The position numbers were made by a program, and so were the translations under genes. Below the pieces are notes generated by a model. It searched no databases, was not told the DNA's origin, and was given only the letters and a program-made list of their open reading frames with translations. DNA of 47,926 bases from Symbiodinium natans (taxonomy: Eukaryota; Sar; Dinophyceae; Suessiales; Symbiodiniaceae), in the NCBI GenBank assembly GCA_905221605.1, contig CAJNDS010000859.1:10001-57926 (forward strand), given 5' to 3'. Shown piece by piece: positions 1 through 10,269 of the stretch; the stretch's first letter is position 1; the number at the start of each line of letters is the position of its first letter.

Positions 1-164
1 AAACCTTAAACCCTAAACCCTAAACCCAAAACCCTAAACCCAACACCCTGGCCTTAAACCCTAAACCCTAAACCCCTGGTTCCCTACTAAGAACCAGTAG
101 GACCACTCAGCAAAACAAGAACACCATGGACTTGGGGTCTAGTGTTTAGGGTTTAGGGTTGGGA

Positions 165-256
165 GTTCTGTGCGACGCCCTGGATGCGCTTGCTGAAATG
201 GCTTCTTTGGGTGCGCCCGGGCGCAGGCAGCACCAGCACACGCCTCGAGACACCCT
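165..256 (+). CDS. Exon-like island, unassigned
   Basis: Non-repetitive, GC-rich stretch open in the frame beginning VLCDALDALAEMASLGAPG, preceded by an AG. It sits between a TTTAGGG run and a CCCTAAA run. The codon composition looks protein-like (Ala/Leu/Asp rich) but no domain is recognised and no partner exon could be joined in phase. It could be chance openness of a GC-rich intron interior. Confidence 0.22.
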
Positions 257-338
257 GAGCCCTAACCCTAAATCCGAAACCCTAAACCCGAAACCCTAAA
301 GCCTAAACCCTAAACCCCAAACCTGCAAAGCCCCTCAG

Positions 339-400
339 ATGTGGCATCTCCGAGCACTTCCGCGGCCTTGTGGATGGGAGACTGGGACCTAGTGTCTTTG
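339..400 (+). CDS. Exon-like island, unassigned
   Basis: Follows a plausible acceptor (CCCCTCAG) directly after a CCCTAAA run and is followed by TTTAGGG, the same bracket seen around proven-looking channel exons. One frame reads CGISEHFRGLVDGRLGPS. No family recognised and the donor site is unclear. Confidence 0.22.
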
Positions 401-1000
401 GAGGGCTAAGGGTTTAGGATTTAGGGTTTAGGGTTTAGGATTTAGGGTTTAGGGTTTAGGGTTTTGGGTTTAGGGTTTAGGGTTGAGCAATGGACAGTCC
501 CAGCAGTTCGGATTGAGGCATGCGGTTTCTAGGGAGTTCTGGAGGTTCCAAGGGTTCTCTTAGGGTGTCAGGGGTTTTGGGTTTGGGGTTTAGGGCTTTT
601 AGGGTTTTAGGGGTTTAGGTGTGAGGATCTGGTCGGAGGGGTTAGTGGTTTAGGTTTCTATGTTATTCTTGAAGGGTTTGGGGTTTTTGGGTGTAGGTTC
701 CTCGTTATCCTCGAACCGCACATGCCGTGCTTCAAGTGCACAGGGCCGCCACCAGCCTTCCCCCCCCCCCCTTTGCAGTAAAACCCCGCAGTTGTATCCC
801 TCGTAGCCCATCAAGGCGTTTAGGGTTTAGGCAAAGCGCATTAGGCCGGGCGTCTCTACACTATGATCCCAAAAAAGGGTTTACGTAAGGTTAAGGGTCT
901 AGGTCTAGGGGTTTCGGACTTGGGGCCTTTTATGGCTTCCGGGTTGTAGCAGAGCTCTTCTTCCCTAAACCCCCGAAACCCGAAATCCTGAACCCAAAAC

Positions 1001-1088
1001 ATCGCATGGAAGGATCGTCCTGCAACACCTGCATGAGTTGGCTGAGCTGGAGGCACGTCTCTCATCCTCGGCAGAGGCCCCTCCAAGG
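1001..1088 (+). CDS. Exon-like island, helical peptide
   Basis: Open in a frame reading RIVLQHLHELAELEARLSSS, a plausible amphipathic or coiled helix. It is preceded by CCCGAAA/CCCTAAA-type repeat and runs into a poly-G tract (about 1087-1100). No acceptor/donor pair was settled, and no gene is assigned. Confidence 0.28.
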
Positions 1089-1308
1089 GGGGGGGGGGGG
1101 AAGGGGCGCCAAAGCACACAACCCTAAGCCCCAAACCCTGAGCCCTAAACCCTAAGCCCTAAACCCTACACCCTAAGCCCTAAACCCGAAGCCCTAAACC
1201 CTGCAACCTAAGCCCTAAACCCTCAACCCTGGGGTGGCGCTTTTGTGGCCCATTTCAAAGCACACGCAAAGTTGCAGCGAACTTAGCACATGCGGGTATC
1301 CGAAATTA

Positions 1309-1400
1309 GGGGTACCTTCTTGGGGTCCGTATTATAAGGGGATCCTACTCTTGGGGGGTCTATATTAGGGGCACTGATTTTCGTAAACCCCCACATGTGT
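1309..1400 (+). repeat. Dispersed element family E, copy 1
   Basis: Begins GGGGTACCTTCTTGGGGTCC and ends near TTTTCGTAAACCCCCACATG. A closely similar sequence lies at about 19,989-20,085, and a reverse-oriented relative of its end (TATGGGGGTTTGCGAAAATC) begins at about 28,308. Non-coding, about 90 bases, probably a short non-autonomous element. Confidence 0.7.
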
Positions 1401-1602
1401 TCAGGTTGTAGGGAAAAGGGCTGATGCCTGGCATAGCGGCCCAGCTTGGGGGCTCTTAGACCTGGGTTCTACGTCCCCTGCGCCTTCAAGTAAGCACTCC
1501 TGTCAGATGCTCAAAGCCCCAAACCTTAAACCCTAAACCCTAAACCCTAATCCCTAAACCCTAAACCCTAAACCCCAAACCCCAGGTTCTTTTGTGGCTT
1601 AT

Positions 1603-1712
1603 ACCTAGGACCCAGAGTCGGCCCTTATTCCCATTTTTCAGGGGCCAGGTTCCCTTAACAGCCCCTTTAAAACCAAAAAGGGCACCCTTTTGTTTTGTTC
1701 CTAGATTATACC
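1603..1712. mobile_element. MITE-like family B, copy 1
   Basis: Shares with five other places in the window the pattern CCTAGGACCCAGAGT, CCCTTATTCCC, a central GGTTCCCTTA...CCCCTTTAA, then AAAAAGGGCACCC and CCTAGRTTA. The ends are imperfect inverted complements. About 110 bases, no coding capacity. Confidence 0.65.
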
Positions 1713-1727
1713 CAAGCCCCAAAACCC

Positions 1728-1943
1728 AAAACCCTAAACCCTAACCCTAAACCCTAAACCCTAAACCCTAAACCCTAAACCCTAAACCCTAAACCCTAAA
1801 CCCTAAACCCTAAACCCTAAACCCTAAACCCTAAACCCTAAACCCTAAACCCTAAACCCTAAACCCTAAACCCTAAACCCTAAACCCTAAACCCTAAACC
1901 CTAAACCCTAAACCCTAAACCCTAAACCCTAAACCCTAAACCC
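1728..1943. repeat. Long CCCTAAA array
   Basis: About 210 bases of nearly pure CCCTAAA, one of the longest homogeneous runs in the first 10 kb. It is followed by a GC-rich unique stretch (1943-2075) in which I see no convincing gene, then by TTTAGGG (2083-2150). Confidence 0.95.
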
Positions 1944-2389
1944 ACGCCCCGTCATCAGCCCAGGGGGGCGCCAACCCCTTCGGCGCAATGATGCCTCGGG
2001 CCAACTCAGCGCTGGACGTCTCCTCAGGCTGGGACCTGTGCGTGCGATGTTTTAGGGTTTTGGGGTGAATACTGCTTCGCCCGGGTTTAGGGTTTAGGGT
2101 TTAGGGTTTAGGGTTTATGGTTTAGGGTTTAGGGTTTAGGGTTTAGGGTTCCCTAAGCCCTAAACCCTATCCCCCGCCCCCAGCAAGCTGCTGCAAGCCC
2201 GAGGGCCTGAGCGTTCAAGCTTGCACCTCCCAACAGCTTTTAGCCCGAAAACGGGCCTCGTCCTTTTTTTTCCTCAAGTTCGTTGCTCGTCTTAGTCAGA
2301 TGCTTCTTTCGAAGGGGCCCATAGTCAGGTTGAAATTGAGTTTGATGTTTTCCAAGTGTTGTACGAAGGCGGGTAAGAACCCTAGGCCC

Positions 2390-2740
2390 TAAGCCCCGAA
2401 CCCTAAACCCTAAACCCTAAACCCTAAACCTTAAACCCTAAACCCTAAACCCGAAACCCTAAACCCTAAACCCTAAACTATCAGCCTAGCTCCGCTGCTG
2501 CTGATGACGATGAAGACGGTGGTGGTGGCATTTCAGGGTGGGCCAGGTTTAGGGTTTAGGGTTTACTTTTCATCAACGTCTTTGAGGTTTCTGCTATAAT
2601 TCAGAGTTCCCAATAAGGACCCACAATTTCTAGCTAGGACCTTGAGACATTTTGTATGGGTTCCATCTGGAATGCTCTTCAGAGGGTTGAAAGGACCCAC
2701 AATTTGGATCAACCCCATCGAAAATCTTCTGTAAACCCTA

Positions 2741-2778
<38 letters not shown>

Positions 2779-3050
2779 ACTCTGCCTTCATCTTTGTCTT
2801 GGCCTACCAAGCCGAGGCATGCAGGCCCCAATGCCACAAGGCCCCTCAGGCCAGGATGGGGGGGTTCTTGGGCTTGGTTTCTTTTTCTCAGGCCCCTCAG
2901 AACCCTAAACCCTCAACCCTAAAAATCCTCAACCCTAACGTATAAAGAGCAAAAACAAACGTGCTCTTTTTTCTCAGGCCCCTCAGAACCCTAAGCCCTC
3001 AACCCTACATGGTGACCACGAAGCCGGGTTTAGGGCCTAAACCCTAAACC
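2390..3050. repeat. CCCTAAA runs with a long poly-C tract
   Basis: CCCTAAA run at 2400-2480, short unique DNA, then an almost uninterrupted poly-C tract at about 2746-2776 fused to AAACCCTAAA. A segment with the phrase CTCAGGCCCCTCAGAACCCTAA is duplicated near 2888 and 2974. No gene supported. Confidence 0.8.
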
Positions 3051-3199
3051 CTGAACCCTAAGCCCTAGACCACGCGGGACCTGAGACGAGGGAGGCCTTC
3101 AAAACCTACGCGAACCTGCAATAACTCGGCGTAAAGCCAACGAAAACCTACTCAAACTTAGGCAAACCTAGCGAAACCGGTATAGCCGAGACCAGTAGG

Positions 3200-4140
3200 G
3201 TGTGGGGTTTAGGGTTTAGGGTTTACTTGGGGCCTAGGGTTTAGGGCCTAAACCCTAAACCCTAAACACTAAACCCTAAACCCTAAACCCCAAACCCCAA
3301 ACCCCAAACCCCAAACCCCAAACCCCAAACCCCAAAACCCCACATCAAAGAATCGCAAAGTCCTACCCTAACACCCAGCATTCAAAAACACACAATAAAC
3401 CTTCGAACCTACAACCTCAAACCCTAAAAGCCCGAAACCTAAACCCTTGAAAGCCGCAAGTCCTACAACCATAAAACCTTGAAGCGCTAAACCCTAAACA
3501 CAGCCTTAAAGCCCTGAAACTCTAAGGCCTTAAACCCTGAACCCTAAACCCTAGAAGTACACTAGCCCTAAACCCTAAACCCTAAACCCTAAACCCTAAA
3601 CCCTAAACCCTAAACCCTAAACCCTAAACCCTGGCCCTAAACCCTAAACCCGAAACCCTAAGACACTAAACCCCTAAATTCCTATACTCCCAAGGCGTGA
3701 GCAAAAGCACCTCGCGGGAGTCGGAGCTCCTTGGCTCTATTTTTGGGTTTTAGGGTTTAGGGTTTAATTAGGGTTTGGGGTTGTTTAGGGTTTTAGGGTT
3801 TTTGGGTTTAGGGTTTAGGGGTTTGAGGGTTTTAGGGAGGGTTTAGGGGTTGAGTGCCTGGGGCTGAGGGCTTAGTGCTCGGGGCACTTGGTGCTGAGGG
3901 TTTAAGGCTTTGAACGTGAGATTTAAGGATTCAGGGTGTGCCAGGATAGAGGGAGGGGGGGGATGGGGCGGACGAAGCGCCTGAACAACTCCTCCACACG
4001 AACGCCTGAGCACCATTGTTTTTTGGGTTCAGGGTTTATATAGGGTTTGGGCTTTGGGGGCTTTTGGGGTTCCGCAAATTGTAACCCTTAAATCCATAAA
4101 ACCCTGAACGCTAAACCCAAGCCCCCTCTAACCACAGATC
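3200..4140. repeat. Mixed telomere-like repeats
   Basis: TTTAGGG then CCCTAAA, a CCCCAAA variant run (about 3290-3340), CCCTAAA (3565-3650), then degenerate TTTAGGG/TTTTAGGG (3740-3850). Poly-G near 3953-3962. Nothing gene-like between them. Confidence 0.85.
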
Positions 4141-4172
4141 CCTTACACCGTAACCCTTCAATCCCTAGACTT

Positions 4173-4613
4173 GAGATGTTCCCCCTTGTACTAACAGTCC
4201 TGAATAGGGATATTAAGAACTATAATTGTAAACGCTTGCGCGCGCCGCCTCGGCAGCCGGGCCAACCCACAGGAAAGGAGGAAAGAGGGCTTCAAAAAAA
4301 GTGGAGGGGGGGGTGCAGGCAGTCCAGAAATGGTCCCGCCCAGGGAAAAGTCCCAAAAAGGTCCCAGGGGACTCGCATGGACCGCTCCCTCTCTAGGAGC
4401 CGCCGACAGGAGGGACCCCCCACGGCATCGGTTTGCAGCTCCTCCAAGGGATGGGGGGGGGGGGTCCCACAGGGTTGGGGGGGGGGTTGCGTCATTAAAG
4501 TTTGTGGGAAGGGTTGGGTTAGGGTCCGGGTCTGCTTGTTCCAAACGCTTCTCGGCAGGAAGCCGAGGCGAAATAATCCCTATAAAGGACGGTTAGTATA
4601 AGGGGAACGTCCC
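4173..4613. mobile_element. Family C element with terminal inverted repeats
   Basis: Left end GATGTTCCCCCTTGTACTAA and right end TTAGTATAAGGGGAACGTCC are inverted complements with few mismatches and extend inward through CAGTCCT...AGGGATATT / AATAATCCCTATA...GGACGG. The roughly 350-base interior is GC-rich with several poly-G tracts (about 4308, 4449, 4478). It is open in several frames on both strands, which argues against a gene. A compact copy lies at 22,528-22,614. Confidence 0.7.
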
Positions 4614-4614
4614 T

Positions 4615-5110
4615 AAACCCTAAGCCCTAAACCCCCTAAACCCCCTAAACCCCCTAAATCTAAACCCTAGGGATCTCTTGCACCGCATGAACCCTAAAAC
4701 CCACAACCCTCAACCCTAAACCCTAAACCCTAAACCCTAAGGGGGGCAAGGTCACTCCTCAAGTCGGTGAACCCGGGCGCCATGTCAGCTGGCGCTGCCT
4801 GGCGCATCCTGGCTTTCACATGGCTACCTGTTTAGGGTTTAGGGTTTAGGGTTTAGGGTTTAGGGTTTAGGGTTTAGGGTGAAGCGTTTAGGGTTTAGGG
4901 CTACCCAGATCTTCCAAAACCCCTTCATTCAGGAATATACCCAAACCCAGAATCATGATCTTTAGCATAAAGTAGGGTATATTCCAGGTAGCCATGCTTA
5001 CGCATGGCTACCTACTAGTTACGTGGGAAGGGTTTACGGCGTTTACGGTTTAGGGTTTTAGCGTTTTAGGGTTTAGGGTTTAGGGTTCAGGGTTTAGGGA
5101 AGTAGGTGCC
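4615..5110. repeat. CCCTAAA and TTTAGGG arrays with a small hairpin
   Basis: CCCTAAA variants (4612-4740), unique DNA, TTTAGGG (4830-4880), then a small palindromic segment in which GGAATATACCC near 4932 and GGGTATATTCC near 4976 face each other, followed by inverted CATGGCTACCT/AGGTAGCCATG. No gene. Confidence 0.65.
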
Positions 5111-5519
5111 CTACATATTTCCGAAAAGGGTCATATGGGGGGCCGATGCGGTTCCTCATTCCCGACTTCCCTACTAAAAAACCAGAAAGGTGAGGCCCGC
5201 GGCCCATGGGGTTTAAAGGGTTGAGGGGGTTTTGGGTTTCAGGCTGAGGGTTTGGTGTTGGAGGATTCAGGGTTCATAGGCTCCTCTGTTCAGATGTCTA
5301 GGGTTCTTAAACCTAAAACCCTAAACCCTAAACCCCAAAGTCCAAACCCCAACCAGTGCACTCCCTTGTCGGGGTCCGCCCATGACCCTTCGAGGAATGC
5401 GCCGTCAGAAGAACATGAAGGAGATCCGCGCGAGTGGATGCTCAAGGTTGTGAAAGGTGAAGTTCGGGTAGTCAAATAGCAGGGTAGGCAGATAGGTTGT
5501 AGATAAGCTTTCTTGCAGA

Positions 5520-5720
5520 TGCCTAAACCCTAAACCCTAAACCCTAAACCCTAAACCCTAAACCCTAAACCCTAAACCCTAAACCCTAAACCATCCTAAA
5601 CCCTAAACCCTAAACCCTAAACCCTAAACCCTAAGCCCTAAGCCCTAAGCCCTAAGCCCTAAACCCGAAACCCTAAACCCTAAACCCCAAACCCAAAACC
5701 CCAGACCTAAACCCCATTAC
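5520..5720. repeat. CCCTAAA array with a CCCTAAG sub-block
   Basis: Long CCCTAAA run that changes near 5632-5660 into consecutive CCCTAAG units and then back, a locally homogenised variant. Confidence 0.9.
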
Positions 5721-6039
5721 AGACTTGTTTGCCTGACTTACACTCAGCCCCCCGAGAGGGACACCAACTTAGAGAATCTCAGACCTGAGCATAGAAAGCC
5801 CTTCGGGCAGTGACCCCAGAAGCTTGTTTCGGGCTCAGGGTTTAGGGTTCAGGGTTCAGGGTTTAGGGTTTAGGGCTAGGGTTTAGGGTTCAGGGTTTGT
5901 GCCAGTGATGGCCTGCGGTCGTGTTTATGGGCAGTTTGCCCTTTCAGAGAGTGGGATGCCGAGCGGAGGCACGCCGCGCAAAGGATCTGAGGCGAGTGGA
6001 CATGCACCTCAACTATCTTGCGTCGAGTGGGCAGCAGAT

Positions 6040-6300
6040 CCCCTAAACCCCTAAGCACCTTAAACCCCTTGAACCCCTTAACCACAAAACTCCTAAAACC
6101 CCTTAACGCTTTTAACCCCCTTAAGCCCCTTAAGCCCCTTAAACCCCTGAAACCCCTCAGCCCCTTAAATCCCTTGAACCCCGTAAACTCCTTAAACCCC
6201 AAAACTCCTAAAAACCCTTAAACCCCTTCAACCCCTTAAACCCGTTAAACCCTTCCAATCCCTTAAGCCCCTCAACCCCTTAAACTAAACCCAAAGCCCC
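6040..6300. repeat. CCCCTTAAA-type minisatellite
   Basis: Tandem degenerate units around CCCCTTAAA/CCCCTTGAA, about nine bases each. The open frames on both strands here are repeat translations (KPLNPL-type on +, GLRGFR-type on -) and are not genes. Confidence 0.85.
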
Positions 6301-6429
6301 AAACCCGAAACCCGAAACCCTAACACTTCCCCTAAGTTTAAGGGTCCATGTACCTATATAGTAGATACTTTGGCCCTAAAGCTACCATATGGGAACCCCT
6401 TTAAGCCCCAAGTATATACTAGATGGGTA

Positions 6430-6895
6430 CCCTAAGCCTAAACCCTAAACCCTAAACCCTAAACCCTAAACCCGAGACCCTAAACCCTGAACCCTAAACC
6501 CTGAACCCTAAACCGAAACCCTGAACCCTAAACCCTAAACCCTAAACCCAAAACCCTAAACCCAAAACCCTAAACCCTGAACCCTAAACCCTGAACCCTA
6601 AACCCTAAACCCTAAACCCGAAACCCTAAACCCTAAACCCTAAACCCGAAACTCTAAACCCTAAACCCTAAACCCTAAACCTAAACCTAAACCCTAAACC
6701 CTAAACCCTAAACCCTAAACCCTAAACCCTAACCCTAAACCCTAATCCCTAAACCCTAAACCCTAAACCCTAAACCCTAAATCTTAAACCCTAAACCCTG
6801 ATCCCTAAACCCTAAACCCTAAGCCCCAAGCCCTAAACCCTAAACCCTAAACCCTAAACCCTAAACCCTAAACCCTAAACCCTAAACCCTACATG
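6430..6895. repeat. Long CCCTAAA array
   Basis: About 460 bases of CCCTAAA with scattered CCCGAAA, CCCTGAA and CCTAAA variants. A unique spacer (6896-6978) separates it from a TTTAGGG array (6979-7045). Confidence 0.95.
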
Positions 6896-6978
6896 GACCC
6901 TTAGGGTTCTTACACCCAACACCGCGCACGGAAGGAGATCCAAGCCTCCCAGGTCCTGGAGGTATCGTCAGGGCATCG

Positions 6979-7765
6979 GTTTAGGGTTTAGGGTTTAGGG
7001 TTTAGGGTTTAGGGTTTAGGGTTTAGGGTTTAGGGTTTAGGGTTTAAGGTTTGGGGGGCTTGGGGCTTGAGGATTTCGGGGCTTGGTGGTCGCGTTTGCG
7101 GCTTTCACGAGGTTTTTTTTTGAACTGAGGGCGCCGGCCTCTTTGCTTGTGTCAGGCTCTGAGGTTTCTGGAGTTTTCCCCTCTCCCCCCCCTAGGGTTT
7201 AGGGTTTAGGGTTTAGGGTTTAGGCTTTAGGGTTTGTGGGTTTTAGAGTTCATGCCTCTCGGGCTTGTGGACAAGAGGATGGCATGTAAGCTCCTCAACC
7301 CCCCTGCATCTGCAAAGCTTTCAAGCCCCTATCCCCAAACCCTAAACCCTGAACCCTAAACCCCAAACCCTATACCCTAAACTTTTGGGTTTAGGGGGTT
7401 TAAGGGTTTAGGGCTACAGGGTTTAGGGTTTAGGGCTCACCCTAAGCTCTAAACCCTACACCCTAAACCCTAAACCCCAAACCCTAAACCCTAAACCCTA
7501 AACCCAAATCCCAACACCCTTAATCCTAAACCCTGAACCCTAAACCTCACGAGGCTTTGGACAAGGACCAGGCCCTGCAGCAGCTCTTCGAAGAGCCGAT
7601 CACTTCGGTGGCGCCCCGGCGGGCAGGGGAGGAGTGGAGGAAGGTTTAGGGTTAAGGGTTTAGGGTTTAGGGTTTAGGGTTTAGGGTTTAGGATTTAGGG
7701 TTCAGTGATTTTAGGGTTTGGGGTTTAGGGTTCAGCAAACGCCGAGGTTAGCACCCCTTCACATT
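6979..7765. repeat. TTTAGGG/CCCTAAA patchwork upstream of the ADP-ribosyltransferase gene
   Basis: TTTAGGG (6979-7045, 7195-7235), CCCTAAA (7330-7380, 7440-7545), TTTAGGG (7645-7735). The patchwork stops at about 7770, and no heptamer array occurs again until about 9290, so the long ADP-ribosyltransferase exon sits in a repeat-free gap. Confidence 0.85.
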
Positions 7766-8102
7766 GTTGAAGCCCTAGAGCCCCTAAACCCTTACCGGGC
7801 TGTGATGCTTTTGGGTCTGGCGAGCTTCGGGGCTGTCATGTTCGGCCATGGCTTGTTCTCATGGTAAAATAAATGTTCCTAGAGATTGCTGTCTAAAGGA
7901 GGACGAATATAAAGCTAAAGGAATTGGTGGTCTGACAGGTACCAACATGCTTCGTAGTAGGATTGAACTTTGTGTTGCCGGCGTTCGGAGGTCCAGCGCT
8001 AAGGACAGCTTGACTTCGGGACGTCGAGCCTGCGGCGATCGCGCAATTTCTTGCACGAGATTGCTTCAGAGTCTGTAGAGTTGGCCTAGTCAAGCTTTTA
8101 CC

Positions 8103-9192
8103 ATGTCGAGGCGCGTGCCCCATGCCACTGAGTTTGGGGCGGCATCAAGTCAGGATGACCAGGAACATGTGGCGCGAATCATGAGAGACGAGGGTGGCGG
8201 CGAGCTCATCCATTCGAATCACGCGTTCTTGTGTGCCACTACGCATCTTGACAGAGACTATGAAATTGATGATCCCGAGTGCGAAATCTGCTTGGCCACT
8301 GCGAAGGTCGCAACGCCAAACTGGCGGGATGCTTCCGTGAAGAGCCGAAGAGCAGTTTGCATCGACACCTTCTTCGACAGCAACATTCGGGTACCTGACT
8401 CGGCGCCAGGGCGCAAGGCGTGGATGGAGAGAGCACTGGGGGGACTTCACGCAAAGTTGAGGGTCGGGACGCCAACTCAGCGGAGGCCCGCCGTGACCGA
8501 GGAAAACATCCGGTACTTTCAAGATCGCCGCCTGGCACGAGAAGATGCGGAGTGCTGCGTGTGGGCCCTCTCTTTTTACACCGGTGAAGGCTCCAAAGAA
8601 GCCTCGAGGGCGGGAAGTTTGTGCATCCGCCAGGGCAACATGGTCACAGTCGACCCGGCAGCTCAAGAAATGGTTCAGAACACGGGGCCTGTGCTGTACT
8701 TCTTGGTGCGTGCCTTACAGCACCTCCCCTACTGGTGGGGCTCGGCCACACGCTATCTCACGCTCCGCGAAGAAGACAGGGGTCTCTACCAGCCAGGTTG
8801 TGACCTGGACACAGTTTTCCAGCAGCTCCAAGACGAAGGAGGGCTCAAAGGCTTTCAGGGGCCGGAACACGAAAGTCATCATCTATTCGCAGAAGGGGCG
8901 CTACATTGACCAATTCTCCAACTACTCCAAGCGCGTCGACAGCCGGTTTGACGAGGAAGAAGTGCTGTTCCTGCCGTTCACTCGTCTCCTTGTGTTGAAG
9001 AGCGGTCTGGAGCCCGCCCATGGCGGCGACACGCAATTCGTCGTGTATTGCCGTGAGCTTGAGCTGGGTATTACCAGAGTTATTGGCGGCACTCCTTGTG
9101 GCTTACCTCTTCTGTGGGTGGACGATAATATCCACGAGGAGACTTTTGAGATGAAGGAGCACATGCAGAAAGCGCAGATCTGCCATCGGCAG
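8103..9192 (+). pseudogene. Arginine-type ADP-ribosyltransferase, long exon with one-base frame break
   Basis: Resembles R-S-E class mono-ADP-ribosyltransferases, which transfer ADP-ribose from NAD+ to arginine. The ATG at 8103 opens a frame that carries a probable first catalytic Arg (SATRYLTLREED) and remains open to 8909. The serine motif (VTWTQFSSSSK, from 8800) and the ExE motif (FDEEEVLFLPFTRLLV, about 8950-8997) are in the frame one base over. The switch falls at about 8796-8800 (GGTTGTG), as if one base were extra. After the catalytic part comes FVVYCRELEL, then PLLWVDDNI (about 9103-9130), which recalls the acidic start of a response-regulator receiver fold. The exon probably ends at CGGCAG (9192) with a GA-type donor. 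The frame break could be a real lesion or an assembly error. Its ~1.1 kb without introns contrasts with the shredded channel gene. The ORF upstream at 7848-8078 is not recognised. Confidence 0.7.
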
Positions 9193-9464
9193 GAAACTAA
9201 GCTCCTTCTAGTACGCTGTCTGTGTGTGTGTTTTCTGTTTTCCTCTTTGGGGCTACCGTCCGAAACCAACCGAGCACAACAAGGACCCCAAACTAAACCC
9301 CCATACTCCCTTATAAGCCCTTATACGCCCTTATAAGCCCTTAAGCCCTTAGCCCTAAAACCTAAACCCTGAACCATAAACCCTAAACCCCAAGCCCTAA
9401 ACCCTAAGCCCTATAAACCCTAAACCCTAAACCTTAAACTGAACTGGCTGCTTGGTAGACCCAG
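9193..9464 (+). other. Intron in the ADP-ribosyltransferase gene (GA-AG)
   Basis: Starts GAAACT after CGGCAG and ends GACCCAG before GAGATC. Joining the flanks gives ICHRQ then EIKFILKRSTELAL, continuous in phase 0. The 3' half is CCCTAAA repeat (about 9355-9440). A GA donor is non-canonical but known in dinoflagellates. Confidence 0.55.
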
Positions 9465-9545
9465 GAGATCAAGTTCATCTTGAAGCGCAGCACAGAACTG
9501 GCCCTGGCTTACATGAAGTCCCCCTTCGGACAATCACATTTCGAG
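9465..9545 (+). CDS. ADP-ribosyltransferase gene, exon 2 (receiver-like region)
   Basis: Encodes EIKFILKRSTELALAYMKSP followed by FGQSHFE. It continues the receiver-like segment begun at PLLWVDDNI: a beta strand ending in a conserved Lys-Arg-Ser-Thr, then a helix. The donor is probably GACTGT after GAG, phase 0, again GA-type. If unspliced, a TAG at 9552 would end the protein. Assignment rests on phase continuity and resemblance to the same arrangement in Symbiodinium-type proteins; no search was run. Confidence 0.55.
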
Positions 9546-10100
9546 GACTGTTAGAACCCTAAACCCTAAGCCCCAAACCCTACATCTAAACCCTAAACCC
9601 TAAACCCTAAACCCTAAACCCCTAACCAACCCTAAACCCTAAACCCTTGAACCCCACGCATGTTTTTGCTCGAAGTTGGACGGCGGTCCCTTCTCATGTG
9701 ACTTCAGAAGCAGCCAGGGTTTAGGTTTAGGTTTAGGGTTTGCTTATTCTACTTCTTCCTGTTGCAGGCACGTGCCTATACACAGCCGTTTTGGGTATGG
9801 CGTCTATAGGATCTTCTTTCATGTTTTCGGTATTTTCGGTACGTATCTCAAATCTGCCTTACTAGTTGCAGGAGGTCTGGGAAAATTGTCGTGGATGCTC
9901 AAATTTTTGAAGCGTGCAAAGCTGCATGCAGTTGAACAATTGAGAGCTTTCAGAACTCTCAGCCTTGCGACTTTATGCTTGTCTTCACCAGGCTTTAGAT
10001 GTTTGCAGGGCGATTTCGGGCGAACAAGTGCAAATTCAGTAAGCCGTAAACGTTAAACTCTACATCCCGAACCCAAAAGTGCCCGCCCTTGATGCAGCAG
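9546..10100 (+). other. Second intron of the ADP-ribosyltransferase gene
   Basis: Begins GACTGT, carries CCCTAAA repeat (9556-9645) and a short TTTAGG run (9718-9740), then about 300 unrecognised bases (9745-10,050), and ends GATGCAGCAG. A 126-codon frame inside (9676-10,056) has no recognisable domain and is most likely non-coding. Confidence 0.4.
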
Positions 10101-10199
10101 CGCCAGAACTCCAACTTGCGCGTGACGTCCGACATGACCCGCGACGATGACAGGGAAGCCGGCGCGAAACTTGCCCTTGCGCTGGAGGAGACGCAGCTT
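10101..10199 (+). CDS. ADP-ribosyltransferase gene, exon 3 (receiver-like region)
   Basis: After CAGCAG the frame reads RQNSNLRVTSDMTRDDDREA then GAKLALALEETQLR. The strand-loop pattern RVTSDMTRDDD, placed after the K-R-S-T strand of exon 2, is what one expects at the phospho-acceptor-like strand of a receiver fold, followed by an amphipathic helix. Phase 0 joins it to exon 2. The donor may be the GC of CGG/GCTCCC, but the following sequence (PNFKNPKPTFVV) is also open for a while. Further exons were not found. A role in sensing or protein modification is inference. Confidence 0.5.
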
Positions 10200-10269
10200 C
10201 GGGCTCCCAACTTCAAGAACCCCAAACCAACATTCGTTGTAGGTTGCCTCATAAGAATCCTTGAAGGGA

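Larger units (their letters stand above)
1..1000. repeat. Degenerate telomere-like arrays, both orientations
   Basis: Short runs of CCCTAAA (about 1-80, 255-320) and TTTAGGG (145-165, 410-485, 560-660, 820-920) with many one-base variants. Opposite orientations alternate within a few hundred bases, so this is interstitial repeat and not a chromosome end, even though the window opens in CCCTAAA. Unique stretches between arrays are under 200 bases. Two exon-like islands are listed separately. Confidence 0.85.

Noticed and set aside
1-80. Window start as a true telomere
   Set aside because: The opening CCCTAAA run is short and degenerate, and both orientations recur throughout the window; nothing distinguishes this end from interstitial arrays.
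4176-4601. Three overlapping open frames on both strands
   Set aside because: All lie inside the family C element with poly-G tracts; simultaneous openness in several frames reflects composition, not selection.
5876-6221. Open frames of about 67-108 codons on both strands
   Set aside because: They translate a CCCCTTAAA-type minisatellite (GLRGFR / KPLNPL repeats); low complexity and mirrored on both strands.
8145-8666. 173-codon minus-strand open frame
   Set aside because: It is the antisense shadow of the ADP-ribosyltransferase exon, whose motifs are on the plus strand.
9676-10056. 126-codon open frame between ADP-ribosyltransferase exons
   Set aside because: Begins in repeat (GLGLGLG), lacks a recognised domain, and lies in the span that must be removed to join the two receiver-like exons.
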